This document shows positions 7,111 to 12,479 of a stretch of DNA of 14,979 bases, piece after piece. The notes under the pieces were generated by a model, which was given only the letters and a program-made list of their open reading frames with translations, made no database searches and was not told the origin of the DNA. A program made the translations under genes and the position numbers. How positions within the stretch are numbered: position 1 is the first letter of the stretch; each line of letters begins with the position of its first letter. Source of the stretch: JBBDUG01 sp040904025 (lineage in GTDB: Bacteria; Patescibacteriota; Minisyncoccia; Phycocordibacterales; SW-6-46-9). The stretch covers positions 1 through 14,979 of the forward strand of contig JBBDUG010000056.1 of assembly GCA_040904025.1 (NCBI GenBank), given 5' to 3'.

Positions 7111-8333
7111 TGGCAAATTTAGAAGAAACAATAAAAGACCTTCCTGACACGCCAGGCGTATACCTCTTTAAATCGAGGAAGGATATTCTATATATTGGAA
7201 AGGCAACCTCGATACGTGATCGAGTTCGTTCATATTTTTCCTCTGATCTTCGCACTACACGGAGTCTCTTAATTGAAAAAATGGTCGAAGAAGCTGATTC
7301 TATTGATTTTCAAGAAACAGATTCGGTACTTGAGGCACTTATCCTTGAAGCGAATTTAATTAAAAAACATCAACCTCCGTATAATACTCAGGAAAAAGAC
7401 AGCAAAAGCTTCAATCATGTTGTCATAACTGATGAAGATTACCCCCGCCTCTTTACCGTTCGCGCAACTGAGCTTGCAACTGTATATGACCCGGATGAGT
7501 TTAAATATGTCTTTGGACCATATCCACGGGGCGGAGCACTAAAAGAGGCATTGCGTATCATACGTAAAATATTCCCATATCGCGGAAAGAAAGACCCGGT
7601 AGAGCTAAAAGGACGAAAATCTCCGTTAAAGATGCAAATCGGTCTTGTGCCGGATTTCTCCGAGGTGAGCAAGCGGGAGTATTCAAATACAATTCAGAAC
7701 CTCCGTCTTTTCTTTGAGGGGAGAAAAGGGAAACTGATTAAAAAGCTGGAGCGGGAGATGAAAGAGGCGGCAAAAGAAAAAGAATTTGAAAAAGCGGAAG
7801 AATTGAAACGAAAGATATTTGCCTTGCAGCATATAAATGATGTTTCCCTTATAAAAGAAGAGAATCTTCGAGAAGAAGATCCAGAGAACATACAACGAAT
7901 TGAAGCATATGATATTGCGCATATGGGGGGAGGTGACTCTGCCGGAGTCATGGTGGTTATTGAGAATGGTTTTCTTAAAAAACAAGATTATCGACGCTTT
8001 AAGATACGAACCGCAAAAGCGGGGAGTGATACAGGGGCATTAAAAGAGGTTCTCTCACGCCGCCTTGCTCATGATGAATGGCAATACCCCAACCTCATTG
8101 TTGTTGATGGGAGCACCGCCCAGATAAATGTTGCCGAATCAATACTTGAAGAGTATGGATTTAAAATACCAGTGGTGTCTGTGGTAAAGGACGAGAAACA
8201 TCAACCACGAGAGTTGAAGGGAGAATCCCGCTTTATCACAACATATGAGAAGGAAATACTTCTTGCAAATCAGGAGGCACATCGCTTTGCATCCAGTTAT
8301 CACCAAAATCTGCGCAGGAAACGGATGCGGTAA
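7110..8333 (+). CDS. uvrC: Excinuclease ABC subunit UvrC, short form without C-terminal HhH pair
   Basis: Dual-incision nuclease of nucleotide excision repair, 407 residues against about 600 in E. coli. The N-terminal GIY-YIG domain (GVY 16-18, YIGK 28-31, catalytic Glu 80) makes the 3' cut. A UVR helix pair (about 207-241) docks to UvrB. The RNase H-like domain carries the triad D268 (YDIAH), D333 (VVDGS) and H391 (QEAHRFASSYH) for the 5' cut. The protein stops right after LRRKRMR, where the tandem helix-hairpin-helix would begin, and the next gene starts 25 bp later, so this is not a frameshift within the window. The four cysteines that bind an iron-sulfur cluster in E. coli UvrC are replaced (G159, P172, V180, S184 by my alignment). 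Catalytic residues are complete, so it is probably active. Confidence 0.95.
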   Translation: MANLEETIKDLPDTPGVYLFKSRKDILYIGKATSIRDRVRSYFSSDLRTTRSLLIEKMVEEADSIDFQETDSVLEALILEANLIKKHQPPYNTQEKDSKSFNHVVITDEDYPRLFTVRATELATVYDPDEFKYVFGPYPRGGALKEALRIIRKIFPYRGKKDPVELKGRKSPLKMQIGLVPDFSEVSKREYSNTIQNLRLFFEGRKGKLIKKLEREMKEAAKEKEFEKAEELKRKIFALQHINDVSLIKEENLREEDPENIQRIEAYDIAHMGGGDSAGVMVVIENGFLKKQDYRRFKIRTAKAGSDTGALKEVLSRRLAHDEWQYPNLIVVDGSTAQINVAESILEEYGFKIPVVSVVKDEKHQPRELKGESRFITTYEKEILLANQEAHRFASSYHQNLRRKRMR

Positions 8334-8337
8334 GAGA

Positions 8338-8358
8338 TATAATTGATATCATATACAT
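8338..8358 (+). promoter_or_regulatory. Two overlapping -10 candidates for ddl
   Basis: A perfect TATAAT is at 8338-8343, and an extended box TG-A-TATCAT is at 8344-8352, ending 6 nt before the ATG. The second copy, TGATATCAT, is identical to the box before mpg (9696-9704). No Shine-Dalgarno site is present. Either box would give a very short or absent leader. Confidence 0.45.
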
Positions 8359-9312
8359 ATGTCAGTTCTCGATGATATACATATCGGCATCCTTCGCGGA
8401 GGAACATCAAATGAATATCATGATTCCCTCAGTACAGGTGCGGGGATACTTTCTGATCTCTCAGAGAGAAATGTGAATGATATTCTCATTGACCGTACAG
8501 GGCAGTGGTATTACAAGGGGGTGGTGCACGAACCACGTTCTCTTTTAACCTCTGTTGATGTGGTGGTGAATGGTCTTCATGGTGGAATTGGTGAGGACGG
8601 TACGATTCAACGCACTCTTTTTAACCTAAAGATACCTCATACCGGCTCTGGAGCACTTGCAAGCTCTCTCTCACTACACAAGCCGGCGGCTAAGAAGCTT
8701 TTTGTAAAGGCGGGTATTCGGACACCACGATACTCAATATTTACCCCGAGAGACCCTCATACGGACGCGCATGAATTTGTGCGCAACTTCTCATTGCCGG
8801 TGATGATAAAGGCAGTGCGGGATGGGGGTTCGCATGGCGTTCACCGTGCTGAGAGCTTTGCTGATATTCGACGTCTTTTAGAGCAAAATAGGGGAGAGGT
8901 ATTAATCGAAGAGTATATATTTGGAAAGATGGTGACATGTGGTGTTGTCTCTTCTTTTAGATCGGAGGAGATATACCCACTTTTTCCTGTTGAGGTGGAT
9001 TGTGGTAATGACTCCTTCTATGACCATCGCAGACGAGGGGAATATGGATTCCATTGTCCATCCGGCTTGCCGCAGGGTGTGAAGAAAGAAATACAAGAGA
9101 TGGCTCGTCGTGCACATGATGTTCTTGATCTCTCCCACTATTCCCAGAGTGATTTTATTGTTACTTCATCCGGTAGAGTCTATCTCTTGGAGGTCAATTC
9201 GCTGCCGTCTCTTGAAGATGGAGCCCCATTTGTACGTGCATTGGAGGCCGTAGGGAGTGATCGTAGGAACTTCCTTGAGCACGTTCTTGAACTTGCACTT
9301 GAGAGGAGATAA
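8359..9312 (+). CDS. ddl: D-alanine--D-alanine ligase family ATP-grasp enzyme
   Basis: A ligase of this family makes the D-Ala-D-Ala dipeptide for peptidoglycan stem peptides. At 317 residues it has the normal size. Visible: GGTSNEYHDSLSTG (14-27), NGLHGGIGEDGTIQ (71-84), IPHTGSGALASSLSLHKPAAKK (92-113), ATP-contact lysines near 108 and 151, GGSHGV (156-161), IEEYIFGK (183-190), SDFIV (264-268) and the metal-binding LLEVNSLPS (276-284). It is divergent. The Arg that precedes the Asp in the family R-x-D motif is Gln 263, and the family NTxPGxT loop reads NSLPSLE. Another D-Ala-X ligase specificity is possible. It lies 25 bp behind uvrC but has its own promoter candidates. Confidence 0.85.
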   Translation: MSVLDDIHIGILRGGTSNEYHDSLSTGAGILSDLSERNVNDILIDRTGQWYYKGVVHEPRSLLTSVDVVVNGLHGGIGEDGTIQRTLFNLKIPHTGSGALASSLSLHKPAAKKLFVKAGIRTPRYSIFTPRDPHTDAHEFVRNFSLPVMIKAVRDGGSHGVHRAESFADIRRLLEQNRGEVLIEEYIFGKMVTCGVVSSFRSEEIYPLFPVEVDCGNDSFYDHRRRGEYGFHCPSGLPQGVKKEIQEMARRAHDVLDLSHYSQSDFIVTSSGRVYLLEVNSLPSLEDGAPFVRALEAVGSDRRNFLEHVLELALERR

Positions 9313-9337
9313 TATAGAATGCATGAGTCCAAATTAC

Positions 9338-9411
9338 GGGCCGGTGGCTCAATTGGCTAGAGCACCTCACTTGCACTGAGGGGGTTGGGGGTTCGAGTCC
9401 CCCCCGGTCCA
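9338..9411 (+). tRNA. tRNA-Ala (UGC)
   Basis: Complete cloverleaf: acceptor GGGCCGG/CCGGTCC (9338-9344, 9404-9410), D arm GCTC/GAGC (9347-9350, 9360-9363), anticodon stem CCTCA/TGAGG with loop CTTGCAC, so the anticodon is TGC (9372-9374), and T arm GGGGG/CCCCC with loop TTCGAGT. The G3-U70 pair, the main alanine identity element, is present. Discriminator A is at 9411. The following bases are CAAC, so CCA is not encoded and must be added by a nucleotidyltransferase. Confidence 0.97.
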
Positions 9412-9472
9412 CAACAAAAAGTAGTTTTCGGTTTTTCCAGAATTCTTTAACGAGATAACAGTTATATAAATA

Positions 9473-9685
9473 ATGAAGATTGGTACAATATTTTCAATTT
9501 TAATAAAAGGAATTCTTTTAATCCCTTTTTTCCTCTTCTTCCTTCTCTTTGCGGGATGTTCCTTTGTAATGAAGAAGACGGATGATATGGATATGCGAGG
9601 AAGAACATTTATCCGTGGAGTTTTTGGCAGCTGTGCTGCGATAAGTATGGTTTTTGTCGGACTCCTTGGGAAAATATACGAATAA
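9473..9685 (+). CDS. Small two-segment membrane protein or lipoprotein
   Basis: A 70-residue protein. A long hydrophobic N-terminal helix (about residues 4-28) ends in LLFAGCS, which resembles a lipobox with Cys 29. A short charged stretch (KKTDDMDMRGR) is followed by a second hydrophobic helix (about 48-65). If the lipobox is used, the mature protein would be a short lipoprotein with one more membrane segment; otherwise it is a two-helix membrane protein. There is no Shine-Dalgarno site, but an AT-rich tract TTATATAAATA directly precedes the ATG. Between tRNA-Ala and mpg with 26 bp to the next start. No family recognised. Confidence 0.6.
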   Translation: MKIGTIFSILIKGILLIPFFLFFLLFAGCSFVMKKTDDMDMRGRTFIRGVFGSCAAISMVFVGLLGKIYE

Positions 9686-9695
9686 AAATCTCCTG

Positions 9696-9711
9696 TGATA
9701 TCATCTGCACG
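9696..9711 (+). promoter_or_regulatory. Extended -10 promoter of mpg, near-leaderless
   Basis: TG-A-TATCAT (9696-9704) ends 7 nt before the mpg ATG and matches exactly the nine-base box before ddl. No Shine-Dalgarno site lies between it and the ATG. Confidence 0.5.
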
Positions 9712-10221
9712 ATGAAAGAAATACTTGGAAAAGAGTGGTTTAATCGAGATGCAGAAAAAGTAGCACAAGAACTTCTTGGAAAATATCTAATTTGTGGAAA
9801 TATAGCGCTTCCTATAACAGAAACAGAAGCATATGTTGGACCACAGGATCTTGCAAGCCATGCATCAAAGGGGAGAACAAAGCGAACTGAAGTTATGTTT
9901 GGCCCGCCAGGGCACTGGTATATATATTTGATATATGGCATGTACAACATGCTTAATATCGTGACTCGAGAGAAAGATTATCCCGCTGCTGTTCTTATCC
10001 GTGGAGCAGGAGACTATGATGGACCGGGGAAGTTAACAAAAGCATTGGGTATTGATCGAAAGTTTAATACACAAGAAGCTACCTCTGAGAGTGGATTATG
10101 GGTAGAAGATAGGGGAATGAGGGTGGAAAATAAGGATATAGAGAGAACCTCAAGAATTGGGGTAGGATATGCAAAAGAGTGGTCAACAAAGCCGTTTAGA
10201 TATGTATTAAAGAAGGATTGA
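9712..10221 (+). CDS. mpg: DNA-3-methyladenine glycosylase, AAG/MPG family
   Basis: Monofunctional base-excision glycosylase that removes alkylated and deaminated purines. At 169 residues it is slightly shorter than typical bacterial members. The family signature is clear: WFNRDA, LLGK, ITETEAYVGPQDLASHASKGRTKRTEVMFGPPGH, YIYLIYGMYNMLNIVT, AAVLIRG, GPGKLTKALGI and RIGVGYA. By alignment to human AAG, the water-activating Glu is E39, base-stacking residues are Y41, H50 and Y72, and the DNA-intercalating Tyr is Y75. The stop TGA (10219-10221) overlaps the -35 box of the next gene. It complements the UvrABC genes in the same window as an alkylation-repair activity. Confidence 0.95.
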   Translation: MKEILGKEWFNRDAEKVAQELLGKYLICGNIALPITETEAYVGPQDLASHASKGRTKRTEVMFGPPGHWYIYLIYGMYNMLNIVTREKDYPAAVLIRGAGDYDGPGKLTKALGIDRKFNTQEATSESGLWVEDRGMRVENKDIERTSRIGVGYAKEWSTKPFRYVLKKD

Positions 10222-10246
10222 CATACTATACTATATATAGTATTAT
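10218..10246 (+). promoter_or_regulatory. Strong sigma70-type promoter with internal palindrome
   Basis: TTGACA (10218-10223), a 17-bp spacer and TATTAT (10241-10246): the best consensus match in the window. A 16-bp perfect palindrome ATACTATATATAGTAT (10228-10243) covers the spacer and the start of the -10 box, where a dimeric repressor could block RNA polymerase. The -35 overlaps the mpg stop. It drives the lipoprotein gene at 10303 with a leader of about 50 nt. Confidence 0.8.
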
Positions 10247-10302
10247 TATGCGGACTGTACACTAAGAATATCTTCATAATCACCCCACTGGAGGGAAGAA
10301 AT

Positions 10303-11295
10303 ATGACACGCATCTTTGCGGTACTTGCACTATTTGTTATTTTTTCGGGCTGCACCGATCAGTTGGTGAGTCTCGAGACTGAATCTGCAGAGGGGAGCGA
10401 AGTTTACTCTTCGCCTGTCTCGATCAGCGAGGTTCAACAGATAGTCATGGAAGGCTATCTGCAAAATAACAAGGCTCCTACTTCCGTAAACGGGAAGTCG
10501 ACCGCAGGTGCCTATGCGACCCTGCGTCACGCCATTACTTTCAACAAGGGCGACGGTAAAACCGTCAGTTTCTATGACGGGCATGTCAAGCTCGGCAGGG
10601 ACTTTCTCGTTCCAGAGCTGATGGTCCGTGTAGAGGCCGTCAAAGGGAATATTACCTCCCCCGATATTTCTTGGAGGTTTAGACCCTTTCACTCCGCATT
10701 TGCATCGGCCTTTCGAGAGATCGAGGTAAAAACAAATGCGGTAGATACCTGGGCATACTTCACCTTTCCTGGTGAAGACGGCGATGTTCAGTATCATCGA
10801 TACATCGGTGGCCCTGGTGTCTCAACGCTCTATCTCCCCGAAGGGGAAGGGTATGTTCGCGGAAAATCCGTATCGGGAGTAATCTCGAAAGAAGTGCGGT
10901 TCTCCGGCGGAGATACCAACGTAGAGATTGTTTTCGGAGATGCTATCCAGGATGTTACCGACTTGGTCGTTCTGGATTGGGCCACGATTGACTCCGTGCT
11001 GCAGGCACAGAGGAATCCCGACTACGACCAGATTCTGGTTAGGGTCCAGGTCCGAGATATCGAGGGAAATATCGCCGGTCATACGCGCGACCTCTCCCTC
11101 GAAGAAGGAGGTTCACGTGTAGTTGGGGTCCTGGGAACGCCGAGGGATATCACCCTCTCCGTCCAGCTTTACGAAGCCGGATTCTATCGGGACTTGAGAT
11201 TTTTTATAATGAGTCTCAAGCCCGAATCAAACGAGGAGGGGAAGCCGAGGTGGCTTCTTGACGAGGTCATTTCCTCGTACACCACTAAGGGTTGA
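10303..11295 (+). CDS. Predicted secreted lipoprotein, unknown function, atypical composition
   Basis: A 330-residue protein with a lipoprotein signal peptide: MTR, a hydrophobic stretch, then IFSGC with Cys 17 as the acylation site, so it is expected to be anchored on the outer face of the cytoplasmic membrane. The rest is soluble, rich in beta-prone stretches (for example VRFSGGDTNVEIVFG, ILVRVQVRDIEG), with no cysteine motif or catalytic signature that I can name. GGAGGG lies 7 nt before the ATG, a strong ribosome site unlike most genes here. Base composition differs from neighbours: two 60-base rows I counted (10561, 10981) are 55-57% GC with many C-ending codons, against 43% for a row of ddl (8401). 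It has a dedicated promoter and terminator. Recent transfer or high-expression codon choice are both possible. Confidence 0.8.
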   Translation: MTRIFAVLALFVIFSGCTDQLVSLETESAEGSEVYSSPVSISEVQQIVMEGYLQNNKAPTSVNGKSTAGAYATLRHAITFNKGDGKTVSFYDGHVKLGRDFLVPELMVRVEAVKGNITSPDISWRFRPFHSAFASAFREIEVKTNAVDTWAYFTFPGEDGDVQYHRYIGGPGVSTLYLPEGEGYVRGKSVSGVISKEVRFSGGDTNVEIVFGDAIQDVTDLVVLDWATIDSVLQAQRNPDYDQILVRVQVRDIEGNIAGHTRDLSLEEGGSRVVGVLGTPRDITLSVQLYEAGFYRDLRFFIMSLKPESNEEGKPRWLLDEVISSYTTKG

Positions 11296-11319
11296 CCTAA
11301 AGGGTAATTACGAAGAACC

Positions 11320-11360
11320 AAGGGACTTACGGAGTTTTGCTCTGTAAGTCCCTTTTCTAT
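11320..11360 (+). terminator. Rho-independent terminator of the lipoprotein gene
   Basis: AAGGGACTTAC (11320-11330) pairs with GTAAGTCCCTT (11344-11354). The stem extends inward by GGAG/CTCT with one G-T pair to about 15 bp around a TTTTG loop, and is followed by TTCTATTT. A strong intrinsic terminator. Confidence 0.92.
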
Positions 11361-11388
11361 TTGCAAAATCAGTCAATATCTGTACTAT
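11361..11388 (+). promoter_or_regulatory. rplU promoter
   Basis: TTGCAA (11361-11366), a 16-bp spacer and TACTAT (11383-11388), immediately downstream of the lipoprotein terminator. The predicted start near 11395 gives a leader of about 43 nt that contains the hairpin at 11405-11424. Confidence 0.6.
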
Positions 11389-11404
11389 ATACCCACTAAA
11401 CATC

Positions 11405-11424
11405 ACCCGCTTCCTGCGGGTTTT
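11405..11424 (+). promoter_or_regulatory. Terminator-like hairpin in the rplU leader
   Basis: ACCCGC-TTCCT-GCGGGT followed by TTT: a 6-bp GC-rich stem with a short T-run, between the predicted rplU promoter and the ATG at 11438. It could be an attenuator or a binding site for L21 feedback, or simply a second terminator of the upstream unit. Confidence 0.55.
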
Positions 11425-11437
11425 CATAAGTCGAAAT

Positions 11438-11830
11438 ATGGCGGAAACAAAAGAAAAAAAGAAAACAAGTAAAAAAGAAACAACAAAGAAGAAGTCTGCT
11501 CCAAAGGAGCAGAAAGAGTCTTTTGCTGTTATCGCAACCGGTGGAAAGCAATACAAAGTGCAGGAAGGTGATGTAATCACTATTGAAAAACTTAACGACG
11601 TCTCCGAAGGTGACGATGTCACGTTTGAAGATGTTCTACTTATCGATGACGGATCAAAGACCGATATAGGTACCCCGTATATCAAAGGGAAGAAAGTCAC
11701 TGGAAAAGTAGAAAAGGAGGGACGAAAAGAAAAAATCGAAGTTATCCGATTTCGGGCTAAGTCTCGACACTTTAAGAATAAAGGGCATCGACAACCATAT
11801 ATGAATATCCGCATTGAGAAGATCTCCTAA
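11438..11830 (+). CDS. rplU: Large ribosomal subunit protein bL21 with N-terminal extension
   Basis: Structural protein of the 50S subunit that binds 23S rRNA. The L21 core begins at about residue 28 with FAVIATGGKQYKVQEGD and continues through FEDVLLIDDG, GTPYIKGKKVTGKV and KSRHFKNKGHRQPYMNIRIEKI, the rRNA-binding C-terminal signature. At 130 residues it is longer than the usual about 103 because of a lysine/threonine-rich tail of about 27 residues in front, probably disordered and rRNA-contacting. The ATG at 11438 has no Shine-Dalgarno site, and a start at the core would need an ATG that is absent. The usual partner rpmA (L27) does not follow; instead recR converges 22 bp away. Confidence 0.95.
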   Translation: MAETKEKKKTSKKETTKKKSAPKEQKESFAVIATGGKQYKVQEGDVITIEKLNDVSEGDDVTFEDVLLIDDGSKTDIGTPYIKGKKVTGKVEKEGRKEKIEVIRFRAKSRHFKNKGHRQPYMNIRIEKIS

Positions 11831-11833
11831 CAC

Positions 11834-11862
11834 ATAGCCCAGAGAACGCGAGCTATTTTCTA
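11834..11862 (+). terminator. Candidate rplU terminator overlapping the recR stop
   Basis: ATAGC...GCTAT (11834-11838 with 11851-11855 plus one inner C-G pair after a mismatch) followed by TTTTCTATT. The stem is short, so this is a modest prediction. It sits in the 22-bp gap between the convergent stops and runs into the recR stop codon. Confidence 0.45.
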
Positions 11863-12479
11863 TTCTCCAAGGCTTCTTTCATTGTATCTACATCAATATA
11901 TTCAAGTTCTGTACCTGTAGATAGCCCACGTCCAAGCGTGGATGTTTTTATATCAGTATCCTCGAGAAGTGGAGAGAGTGTTTTTAGTACATGTCCCTGT
12001 GTATTATCTCCATCGGGTGTTGCACTTGTCGCAATTATAATCTCAGAGAGCTCATTGGCTTTCTTGCCCCGTTCAACACGCTTTTTAAGTTCATGTAATC
12101 TAATGTATTTCTGCGGATCTTTTTCCATTGCTGGGACGTTTCCTCCGAGTACAAAATATCGTCCGTTATATACTCTACTTTTTTCTATAGATTCAAGGTC
12201 ACTTTCTCTCTCAACAATCATAAGGAGATCACGATCTCTATTGGAATCTCTTTCAATCGGTGAGAGAGATTCTTTTGTTGTGGTATAAAAATGCTGAAAG
12301 CTTTCTTTACACACTCGAACGTTCTTTCCGAGTGAGGTTATAAGATCGGTAAGTTGAGAGCGGAAATTTACATTTTTCCGAAGGAGGTAATAGGTGAATC
12401 GGCGTGCTTGACGGGGTCCAATCCCAGGAAAGGAGGAAAAAAGAGAGGTCAGTTGTTCGATAGGGTTAGAATTCGTCAT
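11853..12479 (-). CDS. recR: Recombination mediator RecR without an intact zinc finger
   Basis: RecR acts with RecO/RecF to load RecA on SSB-coated single strands. At 208 residues it has the usual length. The helix-hairpin-helix (FPGIGPRQARR, 17-27) and the Toprim core (LLMIVERESDLESIE 85-99, GRYFVLGG 106-113, IIIATSATPDGDNT 147-160, GTELEYIDVDTM 189-200) are present. The C4 zinc finger that should lie at about 57-72 keeps only Cys 57 (VCKESFQHF...). The start is the ATG at 12479, giving MTNSNPIEQL. Longer upstream reading in this frame only shadows dnaB. The start overlaps the end of dnaB by 14 bp, so the genes are an operon and probably translationally coupled. Confidence 0.93.
   Translation of the reverse strand: MTNSNPIEQLTSLFSSFPGIGPRQARRFTYYLLRKNVNFRSQLTDLITSLGKNVRVCKESFQHFYTTTKESLSPIERDSNRDRDLLMIVERESDLESIEKSRVYNGRYFVLGGNVPAMEKDPQKYIRLHELKKRVERGKKANELSEIIIATSATPDGDNTQGHVLKTLSPLLEDTDIKTSTLGRGLSTGTELEYIDVDTMKEALENRK

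Noticed and set aside
9194..9412. Minus-strand frame beginning MDRGGLEPPTPSVQ
   Set aside because: This is the well-known false protein produced by reading a tRNA gene antisense; it overlaps tRNA-Ala and ddl.
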